This document shows positions 7,590-13,636 of a DNA stretch of 17,072 nt, one piece after another. Position numbers and translations under genes: made by a program. The notes below the pieces were generated by a model. That model saw only the letters and a program-made list of their open reading frames with translations, was not told the DNA's origin and did not search any database. Within the stretch, counting starts at the first letter, position 1. Each line of letters starts with the position of its first letter. Source of the DNA: an uncultured Oscillospiraceae bacterium (GTDB taxonomy: Bacteria; Bacillota; Clostridia; Oscillospirales; Ruminococcaceae); assembly GCA_900552845.1 (NCBI GenBank), contig USBC01000022.1:1-17072 (forward strand), read 5' to 3'.

Positions 7590-7760
7590 ATGGCTTTCAA
7601 AGTTGGCGATGCCTGCATCGGCTGCGGTGCCTGCATGGGTGTCTGCCCTGTCGGTGCCATCAAGGATGCCGGCGGCGTTTGCGAGATCGACGAGGGTGCC
7701 TGCATTGATTGCGGTTCCTGCGCCGGTACCTGCCCCGTTGGTGCCATCTCCGAGGCTTAA
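7590..7760 (+). CDS. 2[4Fe-4S] ferredoxin, clostridial type
   Basis: A 56-aa electron carrier, nearly the standard length of clostridial ferredoxins. Two cluster motifs are present: CIGCGACMGVCP (9-20) and CIDCGSCAGTCP (38-49), each CxxCxxCxxxCP, with the internal symmetry VGAI after each. C31 is an additional cysteine outside the motifs. The protein would shuttle low-potential electrons in the cytoplasm, for example for pyruvate:ferredoxin oxidoreductase or hydrogenase; the partner cannot be told from this window. The start is ATG 7590 with AGGAGG (7575-7580). The gene is transcribed alone from the promoter at 7459-7486 and ends at a clear terminator. High expression is likely, given the strong site and promoter. 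Confidence 0.96.
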   Translation: MAFKVGDACIGCGACMGVCPVGAIKDAGGVCEIDEGACIDCGSCAGTCPVGAISEA

Positions 7761-7785
7761 TTCTTTAAGCTTAGGCAAGAGGAAA

Positions 7786-7822
7786 ACGCTATGCTCCGCT
7801 ATGGGTGCATAGCGTCTTTTTT
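7786..7822 (+). terminator. Intrinsic terminator of the ferredoxin gene
   Basis: ACGCTATGC (7786-7794) pairs perfectly with GCATAGCGT (7807-7815), followed by C and six T (7817-7822). Confidence 0.92.
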
Positions 7823-7875
7823 CATTCGGGAGGAAAGAGCGTTCTTCGGTACAGTATCCTGTGCCGGAGACTTTT

Positions 7876-8631
7876 TCATTTCAACCCGGCAAGGGACATC
7901 GGGTCGATGAATTTTCCGTCCTGCTTGGCAGCAAAGTGTAGGTGGCTCTCCATTGCAACCTCTGCCGTTACGGTGTCCACGCTGCCCAGTACCTGACCGG
8001 CGGTCACAGCATCGCCGGCCTTCAGCGCCTTCTCCGGTGCAATGCCGCAATAGATGGTTTGCATGCCATCGCGGTGGTCAAGTGTTACGGTGCCGCCCCA
8101 CATGGGGTCAACCGTCACCAGGCTGACGGTTCCTGCCTCTGCGGCGGTCACTGCAGTGCCCTTCTCTGCTGACAGATCCACTCCGTCATGGGTGCGCCAT
8201 ACATTCAAGGTGTGGTTTTTTACCAGCTCCCCGCCGCTGAAGGCTGCCAGCACTCTGCTGCCCGATACAGGTAAAGAAAAGCACAGCGGTTCCGATGCGG
8301 CAAAGTCGGATTGCGGCTGCGATGCGTCTGCCGCAGCGGACGGCGTGGTAAAGGAGGCAGGCGGCACAGTAGAGGGCGACGAGGGCTGAGAGGGCTTGGG
8401 CGTATCGGTTCTGCCTTTTACCTGCTGTTCTATTACGTCGTTGTAATCCCATTGCTTCCCCTCCTGATCGTGAACTACGGCGGGCGGCTCGGTCTGCTGC
8501 TCCCGTATCCCGTTAATTGTGTTCTGTGCAGTCAGCCATGCAGCAGTGCCAGCTCCGGTAATGCACAGCGCCAAAGCAATATAAAAGCCCTTGGCTTTCA
8601 AAAATGACCAAATACGGCTGTTCCGGTTCAT
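7876..8631 (-). CDS. SpoIIQ-like M23 family peptidase, membrane-anchored
   Basis: A 251-aa protein: a short basic N-terminus, one membrane segment (about 15-35, GFYIALALCITGAGTAAWLT), a Ser/Pro/Thr-rich extracytoplasmic linker (about 73-110), then an M23/LytM domain (about 115-247). Zinc ligands H148 and D152 lie in RTHDGVDL, and HLH is at 230-232. The residue matching the usual YAHL histidine falls in YCGI (194-197), so that histidine is absent. Together with the SpoIIQ-like segment ELVKNHTLNVWRTHDG (135-150), this suggests SpoIIQ, a forespore protein that pairs with SpoIIIAH across the septum and is often a degenerate peptidase. The start is ATG 8631 with AGGAAGGG upstream; a frame extension to 8676 is less likely. 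A general cell-wall hydrolase regulator is the alternative. Confidence 0.85.
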   Translation of the reverse strand: MNRNSRIWSFLKAKGFYIALALCITGAGTAAWLTAQNTINGIREQQTEPPAVVHDQEGKQWDYNDVIEQQVKGRTDTPKPSQPSSPSTVPPASFTTPSAAADASQPQSDFAASEPLCFSLPVSGSRVLAAFSGGELVKNHTLNVWRTHDGVDLSAEKGTAVTAAEAGTVSLVTVDPMWGGTVTLDHRDGMQTIYCGIAPEKALKAGDAVTAGQVLGSVDTVTAEVAMESHLHFAAKQDGKFIDPMSLAGLK

Positions 8632-8692
8632 ATTCAACCCTTCCTTTGTATACACAGTGTTAAAATGACTTTTCACTCAGCAAAGTCAATGC

Positions 8693-8722
8693 TATTGTTC
8701 ACCATACCCCGCCGGATTATGC
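8693..8722 (-). promoter_or_regulatory. Candidate SigF-type promoter of the M23 gene
   Basis: On the minus strand GCATA (8722-8718), a 15-base spacer and GTGAACAATA (8702-8693). This fits the SigF consensus GYATA and GGNNANANTR except for the second G. A SigA alternative is TTGACT nearby with a poor -10. SpoIIQ is a SigF gene in Bacillus subtilis, which gives the match some weight, but such short patterns occur by chance. Confidence 0.4.
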
Positions 8723-8759
8723 ACGCACGGCGGCATTGGCTCTCTGCAGGGCGCTGTTC

Positions 8760-8849
8760 GGGGCGCAGCACCGGCGCTTCGCGCCGCCGGCGGGCGAAGC
8801 TCGCCGAATCAGTCTGCGCCGCAGGCGCAGGCTGATGGTGCTGCGCCCC
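8760..8849. repeat. Cloverleaf-like inverted-repeat element
   Basis: A perfect 13-bp outer stem, GGGGCGCAGCACC (8760-8772) with GGTGCTGCGCCCC (8837-8849), encloses three hairpins: GGCGC/GCGCC with loop TTC (8773-8785), GGCGGGC/GCTCGCC with loop GAA and one G-T pair (8789-8805), and an 11-bp stem with loop GCA (8810-8834). There is no T run and no coding signal. It lies ten bases beyond the stop of the second TauE gene, upstream of the M23 promoter. It is not a tRNA: no anticodon loop, no T loop and no CCA end. Confidence 0.75.
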
Positions 8850-8859
8850 GCCTTGCCTC

Positions 8860-9282
8860 TTACGGCTCATCATCGGCATCTTTTTTATTTTGCCGTGCTG
8901 TCAGCCGCCACCCTTCCCGCCGGAGCGCCTGAAAGCCCAGCCACAGCTCCCGGACCGCCAGCAGCAGAACCAGCACCCCAAAGCAGGTGCGCAGCGTATC
9001 CTCTCCCATGCGGTTTCCCAGCAGCACCCCCAGCAGCACAGAGGGCAGACCACCCAGCAAAATCGGAAATGCCGTGCGTCCGTCAGTCAGCCCGTTCCTA
9101 TGGTGGAAATACAGTCCCAATGCGCCCACCGGCAGAATCATTAAAAGGTTGATCCCCTGCGCCGTCATCTGCGGCAGCCCGGCCCACACCAGCACCAGCA
9201 GCAAAATACCGCCTCCGCCCAAACCCATCGCACCAAGGGCGCCGCTCACTATCGAGGCGGCTGCAATCAAAACCCAGCTCAT
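8860..9282 (-). CDS. TauE/SafE (TSUP) family half-permease, subunit B
   Basis: A 140-aa membrane protein with about four hydrophobic segments and the TSUP repeat motif near the N-terminus, IVSGALGAMGLGGGGILLLVLV, then PQMTAQGINLLMILPVGALG. The C-terminus is charged (RQNKKDADDEP). Full TauE/SafE proteins have about 250 aa and two such repeats; this gene encodes one. The family exports sulfite, sulfoacetate or related organic anions, but substrates here are unknown. ATG 9282 overlaps the upstream stop as ATGA, so the two halves are translationally coupled and probably form one heteromeric transporter. GGAGGG lies about 11 bases upstream. A frame extension upstream of 9282 is inside the partner gene and is rejected. 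Confidence 0.85.
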   Translation of the reverse strand: MSWVLIAAASIVSGALGAMGLGGGGILLLVLVWAGLPQMTAQGINLLMILPVGALGLYFHHRNGLTDGRTAFPILLGGLPSVLLGVLLGNRMGEDTLRTCFGVLVLLLAVRELWLGFQALRREGWRLTARQNKKDADDEP

Positions 9283-9632
9283 AGCAGCCGAATCCCTCCC
9301 CACAGCATCAGCCCGCCGAACACCAGCTTCAGCCACCCTGTCGAAATTTTCGGCATCAGCCGGCTACCCAGATACGCCCCCAGCAGGCTGCCCGGCAGCC
9401 ACGGCAGCGCATCCGTCACCGCCACCCGCCCGTCAATGAGGTACGCGGCGGCGCTTACCAGCGAAAGAGGCACAATGACCATCAGTGCAGTGGCATGACT
9501 TTTTTTGTTCGGCACCCCCAGCGCTGAAAGCAGCGGCACCACCACCATGCCGCCGCCTGCCCCCAGCAGCCCGTTTATGATCCCGGCGCCGAAGCCGCCG
9601 AGAACGCCCCACAGCTTTTTCTGCTTCATCAT
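9279..9632 (-). CDS. TauE/SafE (TSUP) family half-permease, subunit A
   Basis: A 117-aa membrane protein with about four hydrophobic segments. The TSUP signature is GFGAGIINGLLGAGGGMVVV (13-32), followed by PNKKSHATALMVIVPLSLVS (41-60) and PGSLLGAYLGSRL (70-82), all typical of one TauE/SafE repeat. It is half the usual family length and ends in ATGA overlap with subunit B. The start is one of two adjacent ATG codons (9632 or 9629), with GGGAG five to eight bases upstream; a longer frame to 9674 has no binding site. It is separated from the upstream gene on the same strand by a strong terminator. I see no convincing promoter in 9633-9700. Confidence 0.85.
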   Translation of the reverse strand: MMKQKKLWGVLGGFGAGIINGLLGAGGGMVVVPLLSALGVPNKKSHATALMVIVPLSLVSAAAYLIDGRVAVTDALPWLPGSLLGAYLGSRLMPKISTGWLKLVFGGLMLWGGIRLL

Positions 9633-9700
9633 GTAAACTCCCGAAAGATCAAATCTGATACCGATATTTTTCACAATTCACCGCAGAATATCCGCAGAAC

Positions 9701-9726
9701 AAAAAAGACCCCGCAGGGTCTTTTTT
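9701..9726. terminator. Bidirectional intrinsic terminator after the 45-aa gene
   Basis: AAAAAAGACCC (9701-9711) pairs perfectly with GGGTCTTTTTT (9716-9726) around CGCA. In the minus direction it ends the two-gene unit transcribed from 10459 and insulates the TauE pair. Confidence 0.92.
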
Positions 9727-9737
9727 GTTCGAGAGAA

Positions 9738-9875
9738 TTATTTGTAGGATTTGCACCCTTCCTTTTGTGGAGTGGAATCGGGGTCGACATAACAACCGTG
9801 GCGGTTGCAATAGCCCTTGATGCCGCTTTTGGTCTTGGGGTCGTAATAATCGCAGTTTTCGCATTTTGCAGCCAT
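9738..9875 (-). CDS. 45-aa cysteine-rich putative zinc-binding protein
   Basis: A small gene of 46 codons from ATG 9875 to TAA 9738, with AGGAGG seven bases before the start. The protein has cysteines at 5, 8, 23, 28 and 41 plus His26: MAAKCENCDYYDPK, then KGYCNRHGCYVDP, then EGCKSY. The CxxC ... GYCxRHG ... C arrangement suggests one zinc site in a mini zinc ribbon or rubredoxin-like knuckle. No signal peptide or membrane segment is present. It starts 14 bases after the stop of the 189-aa gene, so it is the second gene of a two-gene operon, ended by the terminator at 9701-9726. Function unknown. The coding call rests on the strong binding site, the ordered cysteines and the operon context. 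Confidence 0.8.
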   Translation of the reverse strand: MAAKCENCDYYDPKTKSGIKGYCNRHGCYVDPDSTPQKEGCKSYK

Positions 9876-9889
9876 CGCAAGCCCTCCTT

Positions 9890-10459
9890 TTAACTCAGCA
9901 CGTCACCGATTACGGCAAATAGCAAATCATACCATGCCTGTTCCTCCGCAAGCGCGGCAGGGTCACGGATCAGGGCGTTGATCCCCTTGGCAATCGCCTT
10001 AATGCCCGCTTTGCCGACACCCGCCGCAGCACTGCCGATGGCAAAGCCTGCGCCCACTGCACCGCCGCGCAGAATTCCAGCGGCGGTTCCGCGCGTGCCG
10101 TTACCGTCAAAGATCTTGGTGTTTGCGGCAAAGTCGGCGGCTTTCATCTGCGTGCTGCGCCCAAATGAGAACACGTCAATAGTGCAGGTTTTTCCCTGCA
10201 CCTGCCGCGTAAAGCAGAACTTGAAATATTCGTTATCACTGTTCCAGTCAAGGTGCTTGGGGTGAATCAGCACGGTGCAGGGGGTAGGGGTAGAAAAAAG
10301 TCCATTGGAGATCTCACCCTCTTGGAATTCATAAACAAGCCCATATTCTGCGGCTTTTTGCGCAAAACAGTCCATAATGCTTTCCATGGTGGCGTTTTCC
10401 GCATCCATGTAGCGGATAGAGTGTACAGGGTTCATGTCCTTTGCTTTTACGGTTATCAT
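9890..10459 (-). CDS. Unrecognised 189-aa protein with Gly/Ala-rich C-terminal helix region
   Basis: I do not recognise a family. Residues 1-115 look like a mixed alpha/beta domain (MITVKAKDMNPVHSIRYMD, TVLIHPKHLDWNSDNEYFKF, TIDVFSFGRSTQMK). Residues 121-160 are Gly/Ala-rich and mildly hydrophobic (GTAAGILRGGAVGAGFAIGS, KAIAKGINALI), like membrane-inserting or packing glycine-zipper helices, but there is no signal peptide. The end is acidic (DPAALAEEQAWYDLLFAVIG). ATG 10459 is seven bases after GGAGGG and is preferred over a TTG at 10474. It is the first gene of a two-gene operon with the 45-aa protein, read divergently from the XRE regulator and sharing its operators. Repression by XRE is inferred. 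Confidence 0.75.
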   Translation of the reverse strand: MITVKAKDMNPVHSIRYMDAENATMESIMDCFAQKAAEYGLVYEFQEGEISNGLFSTPTPCTVLIHPKHLDWNSDNEYFKFCFTRQVQGKTCTIDVFSFGRSTQMKAADFAANTKIFDGNGTRGTAAGILRGGAVGAGFAIGSAAAGVGKAGIKAIAKGINALIRDPAALAEEQAWYDLLFAVIGDVLS

Positions 10460-10496
10460 CACATTTCCCTCCAATATTACAGTTTGCGGACAATCA

Positions 10497-10552
10497 AAAA
10501 ATACATCAAATGATGTATTTTGTCAACATCATTTGATGTATTTTCGTATGAT
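10497..10552. promoter_or_regulatory. Double operator and divergent promoters of the XRE module
   Basis: Operator 1 is ATACATCA-AA-TGATGTAT (10501-10518). Operator 2 is ACATCA-TT-TGATGT (10526-10539). Centres are 23 bases apart, and the two form a 19-bp inverted pair (AAAATACATCAAATGATGT and its complement). The minus promoter is TTGACA (10526-10521), a 17-base spacer and TATTTT (10503-10498), with operator 1 in the spacer. The plus promoter is probably TCAACA (10523-10528), 18 bases and TATGAT (10547-10552), with operator 2 in the spacer. A repressor bound here would block both directions. Confidence 0.8.
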
Positions 10553-10581
10553 GGAGCAAATCTTCTAAGAGGAGGGTCATT

Positions 10582-10815
10582 ATGGCGCATTATATGCGAA
10601 TCCGGGATTTGCGGGAGGACGCCGATTTGACGCAGGAGGCATTGGTGAAAATATTAGGAATGCACAAGACTACCTACACCAACTATGAGCAGGGCAAGCG
10701 GGAACCGCCCTTTGAATTTATCATCTGGCTGGCAGAGTTCTACAATGTATCCACCGATTATATCGCGGGGCTGACCAATGAGCCGCGCCGCCTGTATAAA
10801 AAGAAAAAGGTCTGA
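10582..10815 (+). CDS. XRE-family helix-turn-helix regulator
   Basis: A 77-aa, single-domain DNA-binding protein of the Cro/CI (HTH_3) type. RIRDLREDADLTQEALVKIL (6-25), GMHKTTYTNYEQGKREPP (26-43) and LAEFYNVSTDYIAGLTN (50-66) are the standard five-helix order, with the recognition helix near HKTTYTNYE. There is no sensor or dimerisation domain beyond the short basic tail (RRLYKKKKV). ATG 10582 has GGAGGG (10571-10576). Its own promoter carries one of two palindromic operators and the other sits in the opposite promoter, so autorepression and control of the 189-aa/45-aa operon are inferred. Confidence 0.93.
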   Translation: MAHYMRIRDLREDADLTQEALVKILGMHKTTYTNYEQGKREPPFEFIIWLAEFYNVSTDYIAGLTNEPRRLYKKKKV

Positions 10816-10834
10816 CCTCGTCGGTCAGACCTTT
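10806..10834. terminator. Bidirectional terminator between XRE and the DHHW gene
   Basis: AAAGGTCTGACC (10806-10817) pairs perfectly with GGTCAGACCTTT (10823-10834) around TCGTC. The XRE stop codon lies inside the stem. On the minus strand it is followed by TTTTTCTTTTT-like sequence, so it ends the O-acetylation operon well; the plus-strand T run is short. Confidence 0.85.
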
Positions 10835-10849
10835 ACGCAGTAAAACATA

Positions 10850-11998
10850 TTATTTTGCCATTTCCAGCCGCAGCCGGTCAATTTTGGCGTCGCTCATAAA
10901 GGCAGAGGTGCTGTACAGCACCAGCACATCGGTAATGCCCTCCTGCTCTATCAGCTCCTTCACCGAGCCGAGGTAATACCGCAGGTCTACCGCCACGATC
11001 TTTTCATAGTCCGCTGCCGCAAAGGGCAGCAGGGCATTGGCGTAGCTGTCCTTCAGCACCAGCAGGCGGCGGTCGTTCTTTTCGCCGCCGGTAATGGTCA
11101 CTATGCCCCAGTTCCCGCCGAAGAACACCTCATACATATCCTTTCGCTCCAGTTTTTCCATGTCATAGCAGCCGGCGTGGTCGGCGTTATCGTAGGTCAC
11201 GGTCAAGGCGGTATCACCGCCCCAACGGTACAGCTCAAGGGTATCGGTTGCCGCATTTTTGTCCAGCACCTTGCTGTACAGTGTCCCTCGGAAGCCCTCA
11301 TGGTGCTCCACGGTGTAGTCCGCTGAGGAGGGAACCGAAAGCCCCATCGCCGTGCGGTAGCATTGATACCCCAGCAGTGCGCCCGCCGTAGTCCAGTGGT
11401 GATCGGTACGGTAATAAAGCTGTTCATCTGCCGCCGCTTTTGCAAAGTCTGCCCGCAGGTCTGCCAGCTGCCCGCCAAGCAAGGTTGTCATCTTATCAAA
11501 TACCGCATCTTCATCAAAGAGAGAAGCATAGTGCGGCAGCTTGTCTTGCAGGATATACCCCGGCGTCGGCACCGGCATAAAGGTCAGATGATCCGCCGAA
11601 AGCCCCAACTCGGTACACCGGTCGAAGAACTGCCGCACCGTCTCCAGATTTTTTTGCAGCCGCTCCTCGTCCACATCGTTCTCGGTCACCTTTTCAATGT
11701 AATATCCGTCGCTGCACAGGTACACCCCGCCGATGTCCTTATTCTGCAAAAGCATTTTAATGCGGCTGCGAATGGCGGTCCAACGGTCTCGCTGCCAAAA
11801 CTGGTCGCTTAGGTAGTCCTCCACCTCATCGCCGAATTCCCCGCTTTCCACCGTATCGGCGGTCAGCTCCGGCAGCTTTTGCAGGTAACGGTTTTCGTTT
11901 TCGGAAAAGTCCTGATCCGGCGTCAGCCACACCAGCAGCCCCAGTCCAAAGAGGAGCGCACTGAAAACAATGATAATGACGATATTCTGTTTTTTCAT
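10850..11998 (-). CDS. DHHW family protein (AlgX/AlgJ-like, surface glycan acetylation)
   Basis: A 382-aa protein with an N-terminal membrane anchor (about 5-25) and an extracytoplasmic SGNH-like domain. FSENENRYLQKLP (31-43) is typical of the AlgX/AlgJ/DHHW group. The name-giving motif lies in YYRTDHHWTTAGA (195-207; D199, H200, H201, W202) and a likely nucleophile is S318 in LKDSYAN, giving the D-H-S set seen in AlgX-like acetyltransferases. It would move acetyl groups, received through the MBOAT protein, to an extracellular polymer; the polymer is unknown. ATG 11998 has GGAGG upstream and is 15 bases after the MBOAT stop, so it is cotranscribed and last in the operon. Confidence 0.9.
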   Translation of the reverse strand: MKKQNIVIIIVFSALLFGLGLLVWLTPDQDFSENENRYLQKLPELTADTVESGEFGDEVEDYLSDQFWQRDRWTAIRSRIKMLLQNKDIGGVYLCSDGYYIEKVTENDVDEERLQKNLETVRQFFDRCTELGLSADHLTFMPVPTPGYILQDKLPHYASLFDEDAVFDKMTTLLGGQLADLRADFAKAAADEQLYYRTDHHWTTAGALLGYQCYRTAMGLSVPSSADYTVEHHEGFRGTLYSKVLDKNAATDTLELYRWGGDTALTVTYDNADHAGCYDMEKLERKDMYEVFFGGNWGIVTITGGEKNDRRLLVLKDSYANALLPFAAADYEKIVAVDLRYYLGSVKELIEQEGITDVLVLYSTSAFMSDAKIDRLRLEMAK

Positions 11999-12013
11999 GT
12001 CAAACGCCTCCTC

Positions 12014-13423
12014 TCAGAACCGGAAATACAGGAACGGATTGTAGCTGTCGCCTACCAAAAAGGCAATGCACATCAGCAGTACGCCGGTGTAAAAAATGCA
12101 TTTTACCGCCGTCTGGCCGGCAGGCGTCAGCCGCTGCACAAAGCCTGCGGCAAGCTTTGCAGGCAGACGGGTGCTGGCAAAGCCCGCAATGACCAGCAGG
12201 ATCAGATTGGAGGTCAGGAGGTACATGGTGCTGCTGTCTAAGCCGCCGTGTGCGCCGAACAGTGCTGCAAAATATCCGCCGATGGCGCTAAAATCGGTCA
12301 GCGCAAAGATGATCCAGCCCAGTATGATAAGCAAAAGGGAATAAAGGTGCTGTACTGCGGCGGGAGCCTTTTGCAGCGAACGCAGCAGCCAAACCTTTTC
12401 CACAATAAGAATAACGCCGTAGTAAAGCCCCCAAAGCAGGAAGTTCCAGGAGGCGCCGTGCCACAGTCCGGTCAGTCCCCACACAATAATAAGGTTAAGA
12501 ATCTGACGGGACAGCCCATGCCGGTTGCCGCCCAGCGGGATATACACATACTCACGGAACCATGTCCCGAGGGAGATGTGCCACCGCCGCCAGTATTCGG
12601 TAATGCTGCGGGAAAGATAGGGGTAGTCAAAGTTTTCAAGGAATTCAAAGCCCAGCATTTTCCCCAGCCCGATCGCCATGTCGGAATAGCCGGAAAAGTC
12701 AAAATAGATCTGGAAGGTAAAGGCGAGCGCCCCCAGCCATGCGGTGCCGGCGGTAAGCTGCGCCTGCGGCAGCACGGAAACGGTATCCCACAAAGCCCCC
12801 ACCTGATTGGCAATCAGCACCTTTTTCCCCAAGCCGACGGTAAACCTGCCAATCCCCGCCGCAAACTGTGCTGTCGTCTCTCTGCGGCAGGAAAGCTGTT
12901 CCTCCACCGTTTTGTATTGCACGATGGGACCTGCGATCAGCTGCGGGAACAGCGCAATGTAGGTGCCGAAGGTGATGGGGTTCTTCTGCGCCGCCACCGT
13001 CCCGCGGTAAACATCTATCACATAGCTTAAGGCCTGAAAGGTATAAAAGCTGATCCCGATGGGCAGCGCCAACTCCAGCAGCGCCAAATGACTGCCTGCG
13101 ATGCCGTTTATCGTTCCGATCAGCAGGTCGGCATATTTGAAGACACCCAGTGCCCCGATGTTCCCCACAACGCACAGGATCAGCAGAGTTTTGGCGATGC
13201 CTTTTTTCTCCCGCTTCTGCAGGGCAGCCACTCCCAGCCCGCACAGGTAGTTGAACAGAATGGAAGCGACCATCAGCCGAATGTAGACCGGTTCGCCCCA
13301 CGCATAAAAAAGCAGGCTGGCTGCCAGCAGCCACAGGTTGCGCAGCGCCCGCGGGCACAGGTAGTACACCCCGATCACAATGGGGAAAAACAAAAATAAA
13401 AAGGTCAGGCTACTGAATACCAT
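12014..13423 (-). CDS. MBOAT family O-acyltransferase (AlgI/PatA-like)
   Basis: A 469-aa polytopic membrane enzyme, the usual length for AlgI/PatA proteins. MVFSSLTFLFLFFPIVIGVYY is the standard N-terminus. TFQALSYVIDVYRG (128-141), FPQLIAGPIVQY (159-170), WRRWHISLGTWFREYVYIPL (278-297) and GLWHGASWNFLLWG (319-332) are the family blocks; the invariant catalytic histidine is H322, with H282 in the first His block. The enzyme passes acetyl groups from a cytoplasmic donor through the membrane to an extracytoplasmic acceptor, here probably the DHHW or SGNH partner. The start is ATG 13423 with AAGGAG upstream. A hairpin at 13445-13477 and a structured element at 13505-13615 separate it from the preceding lipoprotein gene, so its level may be set separately. 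Confidence 0.95.
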   Translation of the reverse strand: MVFSSLTFLFLFFPIVIGVYYLCPRALRNLWLLAASLLFYAWGEPVYIRLMVASILFNYLCGLGVAALQKREKKGIAKTLLILCVVGNIGALGVFKYADLLIGTINGIAGSHLALLELALPIGISFYTFQALSYVIDVYRGTVAAQKNPITFGTYIALFPQLIAGPIVQYKTVEEQLSCRRETTAQFAAGIGRFTVGLGKKVLIANQVGALWDTVSVLPQAQLTAGTAWLGALAFTFQIYFDFSGYSDMAIGLGKMLGFEFLENFDYPYLSRSITEYWRRWHISLGTWFREYVYIPLGGNRHGLSRQILNLIIVWGLTGLWHGASWNFLLWGLYYGVILIVEKVWLLRSLQKAPAAVQHLYSLLLIILGWIIFALTDFSAIGGYFAALFGAHGGLDSSTMYLLTSNLILLVIAGFASTRLPAKLAAGFVQRLTPAGQTAVKCIFYTGVLLMCIAFLVGDSYNPFLYFRF

Positions 13424-13443
13424 GAAAACTCCTTACAAGCGGG

Positions 13444-13478
13444 CAAGGGTCGCGGAGGATTTGTCTCTGCGACCCTTG
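13444..13478 (-). promoter_or_regulatory. Hairpin just upstream of the MBOAT ribosome binding site
   Basis: CAAGGGTCGC (13444-13453) pairs with GCGACCCTTG (13469-13478), with inner GAG/CTC. On the minus strand it ends about ten bases before AAGGAG of the MBOAT gene and has no T run. It may act as an mRNA processing or stability element, or tune translation. Confidence 0.55.
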
Positions 13479-13504
13479 GAATTTTGCGTCTTTTCAGGGG
13501 GATA

Positions 13505-13615
13505 GGCAGCCGGTCCCGCAATAGGGCGGCACGGCTCCGCTATCCGTCGTACCGCTCTCCCCGCAGGGGAGAGGCGGCGCTCCCACGCTATGCCGCGCCG
13601 CCCCAATGGGCTGCC
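13505..13615. repeat. GC-rich multi-hairpin element in the O-acetylation operon
   Basis: GGCAGCC (13505-13511) is inverted as GGCTGCC (13609-13615). Inside are CTCTCCCC/GGGGAGAG with loop GCA (13555-13573), GCGGCG/CGCCGC (13574-13579 and 13596-13601), and a looser CGGCACGG/CCGTCG...CCG fold. A reading frame on the minus strand here has no binding site and odd composition. It lies just after the DUF4358 lipoprotein stop (13637). Confidence 0.6.
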
Positions 13616-13636
13616 GCAGCACAATGCCTTTCAGCG

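Noticed and set aside
7230..7778. Minus-strand frames across the GC-rich element and the ferredoxin
   Set aside because: They translate the C run into glycine or proline tracts and lie antisense to the ferredoxin gene; no start signal.
8760..8849. Reading the cloverleaf as a tRNA or tRNA-like gene
   Set aside because: The central arm has no seven-base anticodon loop, there is no TTC-type T arm, and the closing stem has 13 pairs with no CCA end.
12248..13030. 260-codon plus-strand frame opposite the MBOAT gene
   Set aside because: It is antisense to a confidently identified membrane enzyme, with no promoter or binding site.
13433..13624. 63-codon minus-strand frame in the intercistronic GC element
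   Set aside because: No ribosome binding site; composition follows the inverted repeats rather than a protein.
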